From Nocardiopsis kunsanensis DSM 44524 (GTDB lineage: Bacteria; Actinomycetota; Actinomycetes; Streptosporangiales; Streptosporangiaceae), in the NCBI RefSeq assembly GCF_000340965.1, contig NZ_ANAY01000031.1, positions 20,573-84,572 on the forward strand: 64,000 nt of DNA, read 5' to 3'. The notes under the pieces are model-generated. The model did not search any database. It saw nothing but the letters and a program-made list of their open reading frames with translations, and was not told where the DNA came from. This document shows positions 8,367 through 17,277 of this stretch, piece after piece; the first letter of the stretch is position 1; the number at the start of each line of letters is the position of its first letter. Made by a program: the position numbers and the translations under genes.

Positions 8367-8409
8367 GCCGTTCCCGGCGGGTCGGCCGCGGTCTGGCCCG
8401 TACGGTCAC

Positions 8410-8439
8410 ACGGTGGAGGGCCCCGGCGCCCTCCACCGT
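8410..8439. terminator. strong bidirectional terminator hairpin
   Basis: Arms ACGGTGGAGGGC (8410-8421) and GCCCTCCACCGT (8428-8439) match perfectly around a 6-base loop. The hairpin lies between the convergent DUF3618 gene and the PLP-dependent enzyme gene. Confidence 0.7.
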
Positions 8440-8451
8440 ACGGGCCTCCGG

Positions 8452-9687
8452 TCAGAGGAAGGTGCGGCCCTCGCCCCGGTAGGTGGGGACCGAACGCACG
8501 TAGGAACCGGTGTCCGTGTCGATGAGGTGCAGGCGGTCGAAACGCTCGCACAGCTCGCCGGCCTTGGCGTGGCGCATCCACACCCGGTCGCCGACGGCCA
8601 GGTCCCGGGCCGGTTTCCCCATGAGCGGGGTCTGGACCTCGCCGGCGCCTTCGTCCGGGGAGAAGGACAGCCCGGCGGGCAGGTACGGCACGGGTGCACG
8701 GTGCCGGTCGGAGGGACCGGAGGCCGGGTATCCGCCGCCCAACGCGGTGGCCACGTCCGCTGCGGGGCGCCGGACCACGGGCAGGGCGAAGAGCGCTGCG
8801 GGACGTCCGGTGAAGGACCGGTAGTGGTCGAACAGGTGGGGCTGGTACAGGCCGGACCCGGCGGCGAGTTCGGTGACGGCCTTCTCCCGGCCGGTCGAGT
8901 GCAGGCTTCCGGTCCCACCGCCGTTGACGAAGCGCACGTCACTGATCCGGCGGACGGCGTCCACGACGGCCGCGCGGCGTTTGGCCAGCTCCACCGCGGA
9001 GCCGCGCTGCACGGCCCGTAGCAGGCGCGCGTACAGGGGACGGTCCGGGGGAGCGTCGCCCACACCAGCGATCTGGGCCTCGTAGGCCATGATGCCGTCG
9101 AGCTCGAGTTCGGGGCGGGCCGCGACGGCGCGGGCGAGCGCGGCGGCCTGTGCGGGGGTACGCACGGGGGAGCGGTAGCTGCCGATGCGCAGGGCCGGTC
9201 CGAGCGGCTGCCAGCTGGTGTCGATGTCCAGGCACACACGCAGGGGCGGGATGTCGACGCCCTCGTCGCGGGCCTCGGCGGCCGCGGCGCTGATCAGGTC
9301 GAGATGTGCGGTGTCGTCGACCATGAGGGTGACGGCGCGGGCCGCTCCGGGGGAGCGGGCGAGCTCGGCCAGGGCGCGGCGGTCGGCCGTGGGGTAGGCG
9401 ACCAGGACGTCGTCGCTGACGGGGCCGCGGCCGTTGCCGTCGTCGGTGGCCAACCACAGGGCCTCGGGCAGGGTGAAGGCCATGACGCCCTGGTAGCCGG
9501 GCAGGTCGAGGACGGTGCGCAGCAGGTCACGGCAGCGCACGGACTTGCTGGCCACGCGGATGGGGCGTCCGTTGGAGCGGCGGGTCAGGTCGGCGGCGTT
9601 GGCGCGGAAGGCGGCCAGGTCCACCGTGGCGAAGGGGGGTTCGAGGTCGCGCGTGGCGCTCTCGTAGCTCTGGCGCGGACTTGTCAT
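8452..9687 (-). CDS. PLP-dependent amino-acid deaminase/aldolase (alanine racemase fold)
   Basis: A 411-residue fold-type III PLP enzyme. The N-terminal barrel starts PPFATVDLAAF and carries the PLP Lys in RVASKSV (Lys48). A central FVNGGGTGS segment resembles the phosphate-binding region of D-threonine aldolase and D-serine dehydratase, and the C-terminal beta domain has a possible metal pair in RHAKAGELCERF. The likely reaction is retro-aldol cleavage or deamination of a hydroxy amino acid, but the substrate is not determined. The start is ATG 9687. It is divergent from purU. Confidence 0.82.
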   Translation of the reverse strand: MTSPRQSYESATRDLEPPFATVDLAAFRANAADLTRRSNGRPIRVASKSVRCRDLLRTVLDLPGYQGVMAFTLPEALWLATDDGNGRGPVSDDVLVAYPTADRRALAELARSPGAARAVTLMVDDTAHLDLISAAAAEARDEGVDIPPLRVCLDIDTSWQPLGPALRIGSYRSPVRTPAQAAALARAVAARPELELDGIMAYEAQIAGVGDAPPDRPLYARLLRAVQRGSAVELAKRRAAVVDAVRRISDVRFVNGGGTGSLHSTGREKAVTELAAGSGLYQPHLFDHYRSFTGRPAALFALPVVRRPAADVATALGGGYPASGPSDRHRAPVPYLPAGLSFSPDEGAGEVQTPLMGKPARDLAVGDRVWMRHAKAGELCERFDRLHLIDTDTGSYVRSVPTYRGEGRTFL

Positions 9688-9743
9688 GTCTCGAGGATGC
9701 CAGAACGTGAATCGCTTTCACCTTCCCGGTGGGTCCCCGGGCT

Positions 9744-9773
9744 CCGTCCGCGCCCTCCGGAGGGCGCGGACGG
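9744..9773. repeat. perfect 30-bp palindrome in a divergent promoter region
   Basis: CCGTCCGCGCCCTCC (9744-9758) is followed directly by its exact complement (9759-9773), with no spacer. It lies 57 bases upstream of the minus-strand enzyme gene and 106 bases upstream of purU. It could be an operator, a cruciform, or a terminator for transcripts entering the region. Confidence 0.7.
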
Positions 9774-9878
9774 TGTGTCCGGACGAACGTTGCCGAACAC
9801 GCAGGTGAGGGCGTGCGGGCCGATATCCTGGGAGGTCTTGGCCGTTCGGCCGTCCCTTCCCTGGAGTGGTGTTTTCCG

Positions 9879-10763
9879 TTGAGTGAGTGTGAATACGTCC
9901 TGACCCTCGCTTGCCCCGACAGTCGGGGCCTCGTGGCCGCTGTGGCCAACCTGCTCTCCGAGCACGGGTGCAACATCACCGAGAGCCAGCAGTACGGGGA
10001 CCACTACACCGGCCGGTTCTTCCTGCGGATGCAGTTCGTCGCGGAGGGGCGCGAGGGGGAGACCACCGACGAGGACACCCTGCGCGGGGCCTTCGCGGCC
10101 CTGGCCGCTGATTTCGGGGGAAGGAGCGGCTCGGTCGTCGAGTGGAACCTGAGCCCGCGTGAGGCCCGCCCGAAGATGATCGTCATGGTCTCCAAGTTCG
10201 GGCACTGCCTCAACGATCTGCTCTACCGGCACCGCAGTGGTCTGCTGGACGCCGACATCGTCGCGGTGGTCTCCAACCATCCGGACCTGGAGTTCCTCGC
10301 CGAGTCCTACGGGGTGGACTTCCACCACTTGCCGATCTCGCCCGAGAACAAGCGCGAGCAGGAGACGCGCCTGCTGGAGCTGGTCGAGAGCTACGACGTG
10401 GATCTGGTGGTCCTGGCGCGGTACATGCAGGTGTTGTCCGAGCGGCTGTGCACGAAGATGTCGGGCCGCATCATCAACATCCACCACTCCTTCCTCCCGA
10501 GTTTCAAGGGTGCCCGGCCGTACCATCAGGCACACACGCGCGGGGTCAAGCTCATCGGTGCCACGGCCCACTACGTCACCGCAGACCTGGACGAGGGGCC
10601 CATCATCGAGCAGGAGGTCTCCCGGGTCGACCACACCCACAGCCCTGAGCAGCTCACCGCCATCGGCCGCGACATGGAGTCGGTCGCGTTGGCGCGGGCG
10701 GTGAATTGGCACGCGCAGCGCCGCGTGCTCCTGAACGGGGAGAAAACAGTCGTGTTCGACTGA
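9879..10763 (+). CDS. purU: formyltetrahydrofolate deformylase
   Basis: A 294-residue enzyme that hydrolyses 10-formyltetrahydrofolate to formate and tetrahydrofolate, balancing one-carbon pools. An N-terminal ACT domain (ACPDSRGLVAAVANLL) precedes a formyltransferase domain with the catalytic Asn200/His202 in NIHHSFLPSF and Asp near 236-238 before EGPIIEQ. Length is normal. The start is TTG 9879; upstream readings lack a ribosome site, and CTGGAG lies 12 bases before this TTG. It is functionally linked to the glycine cleavage/serine operon 3 kb away, which makes one-carbon units. Confidence 0.93.
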   Translation: MSECEYVLTLACPDSRGLVAAVANLLSEHGCNITESQQYGDHYTGRFFLRMQFVAEGREGETTDEDTLRGAFAALAADFGGRSGSVVEWNLSPREARPKMIVMVSKFGHCLNDLLYRHRSGLLDADIVAVVSNHPDLEFLAESYGVDFHHLPISPENKREQETRLLELVESYDVDLVVLARYMQVLSERLCTKMSGRIINIHHSFLPSFKGARPYHQAHTRGVKLIGATAHYVTADLDEGPIIEQEVSRVDHTHSPEQLTAIGRDMESVALARAVNWHAQRRVLLNGEKTVVFD

Positions 10764-10801
10764 GTCGAGGACCCGGAACGAACGGGTTCCGGACACATCG
10801 A

Positions 10802-10830
10802 GGGGCGCCCACGGGCGCCCCTTTCGTTTT
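10802..10830 (+). terminator. intrinsic terminator of purU
   Basis: Arms GGGGCGCCC (10802-10810) and GGGCGCCCC (10813-10821) flank a 2-base centre and are followed by TTTCGTTTT. This is one of the few sites here with a real T-tract. Confidence 0.85.
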
Positions 10831-10920
10831 CTGGGTCAGCAGGGGTTCCCGGCGCATTTTTGGGGCAAGGATGGTACTGCCGTTACCTACTTTGACCAGG
10901 AAAACCTCTCTCGAAGTGCC

Positions 10921-10947
10921 TTGTCGGCTACATAGAGTGTGTATAAG
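10921..10947 (+). promoter_or_regulatory. candidate promoter of the CsbD/Asp23 cluster
   Basis: TTGTCG (10921-10926) and TATAAG (10942-10947) are 15 bases apart, in an AT-richer stretch that stands out locally. A second, weaker pair, GTTTTC (10964) and GGGATG (10987), loosely resembles a general-stress sigma factor promoter, but its 17-base spacer is longer than usual. Neither is certain. Confidence 0.3.
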
Positions 10948-11039
10948 GTGTGATCTGACCGATGTTTTCGACCTACTCCAAAGGTCGGGATGTCGATTTT
11001 CGGTCACGCCCACGGACATATGTCCGGGAGGGGGAACTC

Positions 11040-11243
11040 ATGGGCAAGAACTTCGACGACGCCGCCGGCAAGGGCAAGGAAGCTTTCGGCAAGCTCTCCG
11101 GGGACAGCGGTGAGGAGGCCGAGGGCAAGGCCGACCAGGCCAAGGCCGGCGCCAAGGAGAAAGCGGAACAGGCCAAGAAGAAGGCCGAGGAAGCCGCCGA
11201 CAACGTGACGGAGAAGGCCCGGGACGCCTTCAAGAAGCGCTGA
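11040..11243 (+). CDS. CsbD-like stress protein
   Basis: A 67-residue, Lys- and Glu-rich, almost wholly helical protein of the CsbD/UPF0337 type (GKGKEAFGKLSGD motif, then repeated KAGAKEKAEQAKKKAEEAADN). Such proteins are often induced by general stress; their molecular function is unknown. The ATG at 11040 follows GGGAGGGGG. It is the first gene of the Asp23/Gls24 cluster, about 70 bases before the next gene, probably on the same transcript. Confidence 0.85.
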   Translation: MGKNFDDAAGKGKEAFGKLSGDSGEEAEGKADQAKAGAKEKAEQAKKKAEEAADNVTEKARDAFKKR

Positions 11244-11314
11244 ACGTTCGGATCCGTGTGAAGAGGGGTGGCGGGACCGTGATCCCGTCACCACACACTG
11301 TCGAGGGGGAGCCA

Positions 11315-11773
11315 GTGTCGGAGACCAAGAACGAAGGCAAGGTGCCCAGCGCCCGCGAGGGCACACGCGGTGGCGGCCGTGAGGAAGGCGGCCAGACCAA
11401 CATCGCCGACGGGGTGGTCGCCAAGATCACCGGTATGGCCGCCCGTGAGATCGGCGGGGTCCACGCCATGGGCGGCGGAACGGCACGGGCGGTCGGTGCC
11501 GTGCGCGACGCCGTCACTCGCAGCAGCGATGCGGGAGCGGTCTCCAGAGGTGTCTCCGTGGAGGTCGGGGAACGCCAGGCAGCTGTCGACATCGACCTCG
11601 TCGTCGAGTACGGGGCAGCCATCCAGGACCTGGCCTCGGCCGTGCGCCGCAACGTCAGCCAGGCGGTCGAGCGCATGACCGGCCTGGAGGTCACCGAGAT
11701 CAACATCAACGTCGACGACATCCACCTGCCCGATGACGAGGACGAGCCGGAGTCCGAGCCGAGGGTCCAGTAG
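11315..11773 (+). CDS. Asp23/Gls24 family envelope stress response protein
   Basis: A 152-residue protein with the Asp23 core: NIADGVVAKITGMAAREIGGVHAMGG at the start of the domain, then VSVEVGERQAAVDIDLVVEYG and a final EININVDDIHLP strand. In Staphylococcus Asp23 is tethered to the membrane by AmaP, and an AmaP-like gene closes this cluster. The start is GTG 11315, eight bases behind GAGGGGGAG; the reading to 11258 lacks a ribosome site. The acidic C-terminal tail is typical. Confidence 0.9.
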   Translation: MSETKNEGKVPSAREGTRGGGREEGGQTNIADGVVAKITGMAAREIGGVHAMGGGTARAVGAVRDAVTRSSDAGAVSRGVSVEVGERQAAVDIDLVVEYGAAIQDLASAVRRNVSQAVERMTGLEVTEININVDDIHLPDDEDEPESEPRVQ

Positions 11774-11775
11774 TC

Positions 11776-12090
11776 GTGCGTGACGACGAGCTCCCGGAAA
11801 GCATCGCCCGGCGCGTCGCCGACGCTGCCAAGGGCCACCCCGACGTCGTGGACCTGTCCGTCGGCCACTTCTCGACCCTGGCCACACCCGCCCCGGGCGG
11901 GATCGTGAGGGGCGTGGCGGTCCGACCGGCGGAGATCGAGGTCGGGGTAGTCGTCAGCTACGGCAGAGCATTGCTGGAGATCGCCGCCGAACTCCGAGGG
12001 CGACTCGCCCCGCTCGCCGGCGGCCGCATCGTCCACGTGTCGGTGGAGGACGTGGTCGTCGGCCACAGCGGGGCACGGTCCGGCGGCTGA
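11776..12090 (+). CDS. Asp23-like small protein
   Basis: A 104-residue protein with a shortened Asp23-type fold: IARRVADAAKGHPDVVDLSVG, a Gly-rich turn, IEVGVVVSYGRALLEIAAELR and a last strand IVHVSVEDVVV. It begins two bases after the stop of the previous gene (GTG 11776), so translation is probably coupled. The function is inferred from fold resemblance and context only. Confidence 0.75.
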   Translation: MRDDELPESIARRVADAAKGHPDVVDLSVGHFSTLATPAPGGIVRGVAVRPAEIEVGVVVSYGRALLEIAAELRGRLAPLAGGRIVHVSVEDVVVGHSGARSGG

Positions 12091-12124
12091 GGAACCGGAC
12101 ACCAATACTGCAAGAGGGGGAGCC

Positions 12125-12298
12125 ATGTGGCCCATCGTCGGACTGGCCTTCGGGACGGTGCTCGGCTTGGCCGGGGCGTTCGGAGGATTCATCGCCTTCG
12201 CTCTGGTCCTTGTGCTCGGGGTTGTCGGCTTCGTCGCCGGACGTGCCATGGAGGGCGAGGTCGACCTCGCCGAACTCTTCAGTCGGCGCTCGGCCTAG
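12125..12298 (+). CDS. 57-residue membrane protein of the Asp23 cluster (DUF2273-like)
   Basis: ATG 12125, nine bases behind AAGAGGGGGAG, opens a 57-codon frame (MWPIVGLAFGTVLGLAG...) ending at TAG 12296. Two closely packed hydrophobic segments (about 3-18 and 20-38) are followed by a charged tail, EGEVDLAELFSRRS. A tiny membrane protein of this kind accompanies Asp23 genes in many Gram-positive bacteria. The stop abuts the GTG of the next gene, which supports an operon. Confidence 0.8.
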   Translation: MWPIVGLAFGTVLGLAGAFGGFIAFALVLVLGVVGFVAGRAMEGEVDLAELFSRRSA

Positions 12299-12685
12299 GT
12301 GGGTGTCGCCGTGGCGCACGTACAGACCGATACCGTCCCTCCGCAGCGGCAGGGGGACGAGAGGGAACTGCCCCGAGGGCGGCACCCGCTCCCGGAGGTC
12401 CACGACCCCGGCGGGCGCGTTGACATCGTGCCGACCGTCATCGAAAAGGCGGCCACCTGCGCGGCGCGCGGGGTCGCCGGGGTCACCACACCCCGGCACC
12501 GCGCGTCCCGCGTCCGCGTCAGCGGTCGGGCCGTCCTCCTGCGACTGCGGATCGGCGTCCGCTATCCCGAACCGGTCCGCGAGACCGCTGCACGGGTGCG
12601 TGAGCGCGTCCGTGACCGTGTCGAGCATCTGACCGGTTCGCGGGTCCACCACATCGACATCGAGATCGTGGAGATGGTGCGCTGA
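12299..12685 (+). CDS. Asp23/Gls24 family protein
   Basis: A 128-residue protein. A disordered charged N-terminus (about 1-40) precedes an Asp23-type domain: VIEKAATCAARGVAGVTTP, VLLRLRIGVRYPEPVRETAARVRERVRDRVEHLTGSRVHHIDIEIVEMV. It starts at GTG 12299 directly after the previous stop; an in-frame GTG at 12311 is an alternative. It is a third Asp23-type paralogue within 1.4 kb. Confidence 0.8.
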   Translation: MGVAVAHVQTDTVPPQRQGDERELPRGRHPLPEVHDPGGRVDIVPTVIEKAATCAARGVAGVTTPRHRASRVRVSGRAVLLRLRIGVRYPEPVRETAARVRERVRDRVEHLTGSRVHHIDIEIVEMVR

Positions 12686-12686
12686 C

Positions 12687-13295
12687 ATGACCACCGTTGA
12701 AGAGGCCCTGGGCCGCCCCGATCAGAGCGTCGACGCACGCCGCGCGCGTCGCGTCGCCGTACACACCTTCCGGCCCCGCCGTTCCTGGCCGGCCGTCATC
12801 ACCGGGATCGTCGTCCTGGCGCTCGCGGTGGTGTCGGCTGCCGAGGTCATCGCGGCCCTGGCGGGGAACCCACTGCGTCTGATCCCGGTGGGCAGTGCTG
12901 CCGGGTACGCCGCGACCACGACCTGGTCCGCGCCCTCGGTACAGATCGCCTCGGCGGTCCTGGCGCTGATCGGGCTCATGCTCATCGTGCTCGCCCTCGC
13001 TCCGGGCAACGGTCACTGGACCGCACTGCGGACCGATGATCCCGCCCTGGTCGTGGGTCTGACCCGGCCGGCCCTGCGCCGTGCCGTCGCCGCGGCCGCC
13101 CAGGACGTGAGCGGGGTCGACGGCGCGGACGTGGCGGTGCGCGGGAACCGGCTCCGCGTGCACGTGCGGACCGGGCTGCGCGACTCGGCGGACCTGCCCG
13201 CCCGGGTGACCGAGTCCGTGGAACACCGGCTGGCCGAACTCGCTCCCTTGCGCAACATGCGGATCAACACCGACGTCCGGTACACGGAGGGGTGA
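12687..13295 (+). CDS. DUF6286-like membrane protein
   Basis: A 202-residue protein with two membrane helices (about 35-60 and 83-105) and a C-terminal soluble domain of about 90 residues (ALRRAVAAAAQDVSGVDGADVAVRGNRLRVHV...). The soluble part resembles the domain found next to Asp23 proteins in actinomycetes. ATG 12687 is one base after the previous stop. It probably anchors or modulates the Asp23 proteins; no direct evidence exists in the sequence. Confidence 0.7.
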   Translation: MTTVEEALGRPDQSVDARRARRVAVHTFRPRRSWPAVITGIVVLALAVVSAAEVIAALAGNPLRLIPVGSAAGYAATTTWSAPSVQIASAVLALIGLMLIVLALAPGNGHWTALRTDDPALVVGLTRPALRRAVAAAAQDVSGVDGADVAVRGNRLRVHVRTGLRDSADLPARVTESVEHRLAELAPLRNMRINTDVRYTEG

Positions 13296-13297
13296 CC

Positions 13298-13888
13298 ATG
13301 GCCAGGGACAGATACCGCCGCTCGGCGCGCGGCAACCGGTGGGGACTGGCCGTGGTCGGCGCCGTGCTCCTGGCGGCCGGTCTGGCCGCCCTGGCTGTCG
13401 GCCAGGGGCTCTTCGGGGCCGACCCGGCGGGCCGGCCCCTGCTCGGCGGGACGGCACAGGGGGTGCTCAACCAACAGTGGGTCCCCTACGTGGCCGTGGC
13501 GGTCGCTTTCGTGGCGGCCTTCCTCGCGTTGCGCTGGCTGATGTCGCAGGGTGTCCAGGACACGATCCGTCGCCTGTCCCTGGAGGGCGGTGGCGAGGGG
13601 CGGGTCCTGGTCGACGAGGACGTGGTCAGCGACGTGGTCGAGAACGAGATCACCGACTACCCGGGGGTGCGCCGGGCCCGCGCCCACCTGACCGAGTCGG
13701 TGCACCACCCGCACCTGCGCCTGGCCCTGATGCTGGACGAGGACGCCGACGTCGCCCAGGTCTGGCAGCGGGTGCGCGCCAATGCGCTGGTGGACCTGCG
13801 CCGGTCCCTGGGGTTGGAGGAGGTACCGGCCGTGGTGCGGATGTCGATGACGGCCCCGACCCGCCACACACGGCGCAGCCTGGCCTGA
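13298..13888 (+). CDS. AmaP-like alkaline shock membrane anchor protein
   Basis: A 196-residue protein with an N-terminal pair of membrane helices (about 15-35 and 58-78) joined by a short loop, then a cytoplasmic domain of about 110 residues. This layout matches AmaP, which holds Asp23 at the membrane in Staphylococcus. ATG 13298 follows GGAGG by seven bases; a GTG at 13292 overlaps the previous stop. It is the last gene of the cluster, with a hairpin terminator 20 bases downstream. Confidence 0.75.
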   Translation: MARDRYRRSARGNRWGLAVVGAVLLAAGLAALAVGQGLFGADPAGRPLLGGTAQGVLNQQWVPYVAVAVAFVAAFLALRWLMSQGVQDTIRRLSLEGGGEGRVLVDEDVVSDVVENEITDYPGVRRARAHLTESVHHPHLRLALMLDEDADVAQVWQRVRANALVDLRRSLGLEEVPAVVRMSMTAPTRHTRRSLA

Positions 13889-13907
13889 GGCGTGCGGCCT
13901 CGTACCG

Positions 13908-13936
13908 GCCCCGGGGAGGTCCGCCCCGGGGCTTTT
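13908..13936 (+). terminator. intrinsic terminator of the Asp23 cluster
   Basis: GCCCCGGGG (13908-13916) and CCCCGGGGC (13924-13932) pair around a 7-base loop and are followed by TTTT. Confidence 0.85.
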
Positions 13937-14026
13937 CCGTGAGGGAACGCAAGAGCCGCGTCGTGCGGGGGCCGGACCGCCGGGGCCGTGGGGAAGACGC
14001 TCCGGAGCTGCGCTGCTGCTGCGCGC

Positions 14027-15439
14027 TCAGCACTCGACGACGTTCACGGCAAGGCCGCCGCGCGAGGTCTCCTTGTACTTGTCGTGCATGTCCCGGCCGG
14101 TGTCGCGCATGGTCCTGATCACTTTGTCCAGCGACACGAAATGGTTCCCGTCGCCGCGCAGGGCCATCCGGGCCGCGCTGATCGCCTTCACCGACGCCAA
14201 CGCGTTGCGTTCGATACAGGGCACCTGGACCAGGCCCCCGATGGGGTCGCAGGTCAGGCCCAGGTTGTGTTCCATGGCGATCTCGGCGGCGTTCTCCACC
14301 TGGGCCGGGGTACCGCCCAGGGCCTCGGCGAGCCCGGCGGCAGCCATGGAGGAGGCCGATCCGACTTCGCCCTGACACCCCACCTCGGCGCCGGAGATCG
14401 AAGCGTTCTGTTTGAAGAGGATGCCGATCGCGGCGGCGGTCAGGAGGAAACGCACCGCACTCTCGTCGTCCGCACCCGGGCTGAAGTGCGTGTGGTAGTG
14501 CAGAACGGCAGGGATGATGCCCGCGGCACCGTTGGTCGGCGCGGTCACCACACGGCCCCCGGCGGCGTTCTCCTCGTTGACGGCCAGCGCGTAGAGACTG
14601 ATCCAGTCGCTGCCGCGCATCGGGTCGGGGTCCACGTGCGCCGGCGCCAGCAGCCCGTCCTCGTCGCACCGGCCGCCCAGCTGGCGGTAGAGGCGGTGGG
14701 CGCGCCGTGGAACCCTGAGCCCGCCCGGCAGAGTGCCCTCGGTGATGACCCCGCGCCGGACGCACTGGCGCATGGCGGTCCAGATCTCCAGGAGTCCGGT
14801 GCGGATGCGTTCGGGTGTCCGCCCGAAGGCCTGCTCGTTGGCGAGCATGATCGAGCTGATGGACATGCCCGTCCGCGAGCAGAGCCCCAGCAGCTGCTCC
14901 GCCGTGTCGAAGGGGTACGGAACGACGGTGTCGTCGGGCTTGATGCGGTCGGCGCCCGCCTCGCGCTGGTCCACGACGAACCCGCCGCCCACGGAGTAGT
15001 AGACCTTCGCGGTGATCTCGGTGCCGTGCTCGTCCAACGCCACGAACCGCATCCCGTTGGGATGGTCGGGCAGACTCTCCTTGCGGCGGAAGTCCACGTC
15101 CACGGCCGGATCGAAACCGGCCTCCGGCCCCCGTGGGCCGCCCAGGCGCACCCGGCGCTCCTGGCGGACGCGTTCCACCAGGCCGGGGACGGCGTCCACG
15201 TCCACCTGTTCGGGAGTGTGCCCCGTCAGGCCCAGTACGACGGCGGTGTCACTGCCGTGGCCCTTACCGGTCTGAGCCAGGGAACCGTACAGTTCGGCAC
15301 GCACGTGCCGTAGCCGGGACGTCGGCCCGTCCCCGGCGAGTTCGGCGGCGAAGGTGCGGGCGGCCCGCATGGGACCGACCGTGTGGGAACTCGAGGGGCC
15401 GATCCCGATCGTGAACAGGTCGAACACGCTGATCGCCAT
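14027..15439 (-). CDS. sdaA: L-serine ammonia-lyase, iron-sulfur type
   Basis: A 470-residue single-chain L-serine dehydratase that converts serine to pyruvate and ammonia. It has the N-terminal [19 protein letters not shown] signature and conserved Cys in [13 protein letters not shown] and [14 protein letters not shown]. The last residue is a Cys (VNVVEC), matching the tail-in-mouth Cys that binds the 4Fe-4S cluster in characterised enzymes. ATG 15439 is used; the longer reading is proline-rich and not protein-like. It is the last gene behind the glycine riboswitch, 122 bases after glyA, so it can drain serine made from glycine. Confidence 0.94.
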   Translation of the reverse strand: MAISVFDLFTIGIGPSSSHTVGPMRAARTFAAELAGDGPTSRLRHVRAELYGSLAQTGKGHGSDTAVVLGLTGHTPEQVDVDAVPGLVERVRQERRVRLGGPRGPEAGFDPAVDVDFRRKESLPDHPNGMRFVALDEHGTEITAKVYYSVGGGFVVDQREAGADRIKPDDTVVPYPFDTAEQLLGLCSRTGMSISSIMLANEQAFGRTPERIRTGLLEIWTAMRQCVRRGVITEGTLPGGLRVPRRAHRLYRQLGGRCDEDGLLAPAHVDPDPMRGSDWISLYALAVNEENAAGGRVVTAPTNGAAGIIPAVLHYHTHFSPGADDESAVRFLLTAAAIGILFKQNASISGAEVGCQGEVGSASSMAAAGLAEALGGTPAQVENAAEIAMEHNLGLTCDPIGGLVQVPCIERNALASVKAISAARMALRGDGNHFVSLDKVIRTMRDTGRDMHDKYKETSRGGLAVNVVEC

Positions 15440-15561
15440 GGCCGTCCTCCTCATTGAGCACAGTGGCGTCGGGGACCGTGCGGGGCCGGCGGCCCCGCAC
15501 GGAGGGAGAGGTGCGTGCGGCGGGCGTCCTCGACCGGTGCTCGCCGCACGCACCCGGAGCT

Positions 15562-16830
15562 CTACAGGTTGGGGTAGAGCGGGCGCTTGGCGGTGAGCGC
15601 CTCGACACGGGCCCGCAGGCCCTTGGAGTCGAACTCGGGCTTGAGAGCCTCGGCGATGACGTCGGAGACCTCGGCGAAGTCCTCGTCGTCGAAGCCGCGG
15701 GTGGCCAGCGCCGAGGTACCGATGCGCAGACCGGAGGTGACCATGGGAGGACGCGGGTCGTTGGGCACCGCGTTGCGGTTGACCGTCACCCCGACCTCGT
15801 GCAGGCGGTCCTCGGCCTCCTGGCCGTTGAGCTCGGAATCGACCAGGTCGACCAGGGCCAGGTGGACGTCGGTGCCCCCGGTGAGGACCTTGACGCCGAC
15901 CCCGGCCATGTCCGGACGCGTCAGGCGCTCGGACAGGATGCGGGAACCCGCGACGGTACGGCGCTGGCGCTCGGCGAAGGCCTCGCCGGCCGCGACCTTG
16001 AAGGAGACGGCCTTGGCGGCGATGACGTGTTCCAGCGGCCCGCCCTGCATACCCGGGAAGACAGCGGAGTTGAGCTTCTTGCCCAGGTCGGCCTTGGCCA
16101 TGATCATGCCGCCGCGCGGACCGCCGAGGGTCTTGTGCGTGGTGGTGGTGACCACGTCGGCGTAGGGCACCGGGTTGGGGTGCAGCCCCGCGGCGACCAG
16201 ACCGGCGAAGTGGGCCATGTCGACCATGAGCAGCGCGTCGACGCTGTCGGCGATCTCCCGGAACCGGGCGAAGTCCAGCTGACGGGGGTAGGCCGACCAG
16301 CCGGCGACGATCATCTTCGGCCGGTGCTCCTCGGCCAGGCGGGCGACCTCGTCGTAGTCGACGGTGCCGTCCTCGTCGCGGACGTGGTAGGCCACGGGGT
16401 TGAGGATCTTGCCGGAGTAGTTGATCTTCATCCCGTGGGTCAGGTGGCCGCCGTGTGCCAGGTCCAGGCCCAGGATGGTGTCGCCGGGGGAGAGTAGCTT
16501 GAAGTAGACGGCCGTGTTGGCCTGTGCGCCCGAGTGGGGCTGCACGTTGGCGTACTCGGCGCCGAACAGCTCCTTGGCGCGGTCGATCGCGAGCTGCTCG
16601 ACGACGTCGACGTTCTCACAGCCGCCGTAGTAGCGCTTACCGGGGTAACCCTCGGCGTACTTGTTGGTCAGGACGGTGCCCTGTGCCTCCAGGACCGCCT
16701 GGGGAGCGAAGTTCTCCGAGGCGATCATCTCCAGGGTGTCGCGCTGGCGCACCAGTTCGGCGTCCACCGCTGCGGAGATCTCGGGGTCAAGTTCGCTCAA
16801 CGACTGATCGAGTGTGTTGTCGCTAGCCAT
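15562..16830 (-). CDS. glyA: serine hydroxymethyltransferase
   Basis: A 422-residue PLP enzyme that interconverts serine and glycine with tetrahydrofolate. Signatures: [32 protein letters not shown], and the PLP Lys in [14 protein letters not shown]. The length is standard. ATG 16830 was chosen over one six codons upstream because it gives the usual N-terminus. It starts seven bases after the gcvH stop and so is in the riboswitch-led operon. Confidence 0.96.
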   Translation of the reverse strand: MASDNTLDQSLSELDPEISAAVDAELVRQRDTLEMIASENFAPQAVLEAQGTVLTNKYAEGYPGKRYYGGCENVDVVEQLAIDRAKELFGAEYANVQPHSGAQANTAVYFKLLSPGDTILGLDLAHGGHLTHGMKINYSGKILNPVAYHVRDEDGTVDYDEVARLAEEHRPKMIVAGWSAYPRQLDFARFREIADSVDALLMVDMAHFAGLVAAGLHPNPVPYADVVTTTTHKTLGGPRGGMIMAKADLGKKLNSAVFPGMQGGPLEHVIAAKAVSFKVAAGEAFAERQRRTVAGSRILSERLTRPDMAGVGVKVLTGGTDVHLALVDLVDSELNGQEAEDRLHEVGVTVNRNAVPNDPRPPMVTSGLRIGTSALATRGFDDEDFAEVSDVIAEALKPEFDSKGLRARVEALTAKRPLYPNL

Positions 16831-16837
16831 ACTCGGC

Positions 16838-17218
16838 TTATTCCTCACCTTCGGTCAGCTTCGTGTACTCCTCGGCGGAGAGCAGTCCGGTGGGGTCCTC
16901 CGAAATGCGGACCCGGAACAGCCAGCCGTCCCCGTAGGGAGCGGAGTTGATCGTCTCGGGGGAGTCCTCGAGGGACTCGTTGATCTCCACGACCTCACCC
17001 TTGACGGGCGAGTAGATGTCGCTGACGGATTTGGTGGACTCCACTTCGCCTACGGGGTCGTCGAGCGTGACCTCGGTGCCGACCTCGGGCACCTCGACGA
17101 AGACGATGTCCCCGAGGGCCTCGGTGGCGAACGAGGTGATGCCGACGGTGGCGACCCCGTCCTTCACGAGGACCCACTCGTGTTTGGCGGTGTAACCCAG
17201 CTCCGTGGGAACGCTCAC
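16838..17218 (-). CDS. gcvH: glycine cleavage system H protein
   Basis: A 126-residue lipoyl carrier that shuttles the aminomethyl group between the P, T and L proteins. The lipoyl-accepting Lys is about residue 63 in [11 protein letters not shown], and the N-terminal YTAKHEWV is typical. It starts at GTG 17218 behind AGGAGAG. It sits between gcvT and glyA. Confidence 0.96.
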   Translation of the reverse strand: MSVPTELGYTAKHEWVLVKDGVATVGITSFATEALGDIVFVEVPEVGTEVTLDDPVGEVESTKSVSDIYSPVKGEVVEINESLEDSPETINSAPYGDGWLFRVRISEDPTGLLSAEEYTKLTEGEE

Positions 17219-17277
17219 TTCAACTCTCCTTGGAGTGCTTTCTGACTTCTGCCGTACTACGTGCGCCGCGACCCCTG

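Noticed and set aside
10964..10992. General-stress sigma promoter before the CsbD-like gene
   Set aside because: GTTTTC and GGGATG are 17 bases apart, longer than expected for that class, so it is mentioned only as a weak option.
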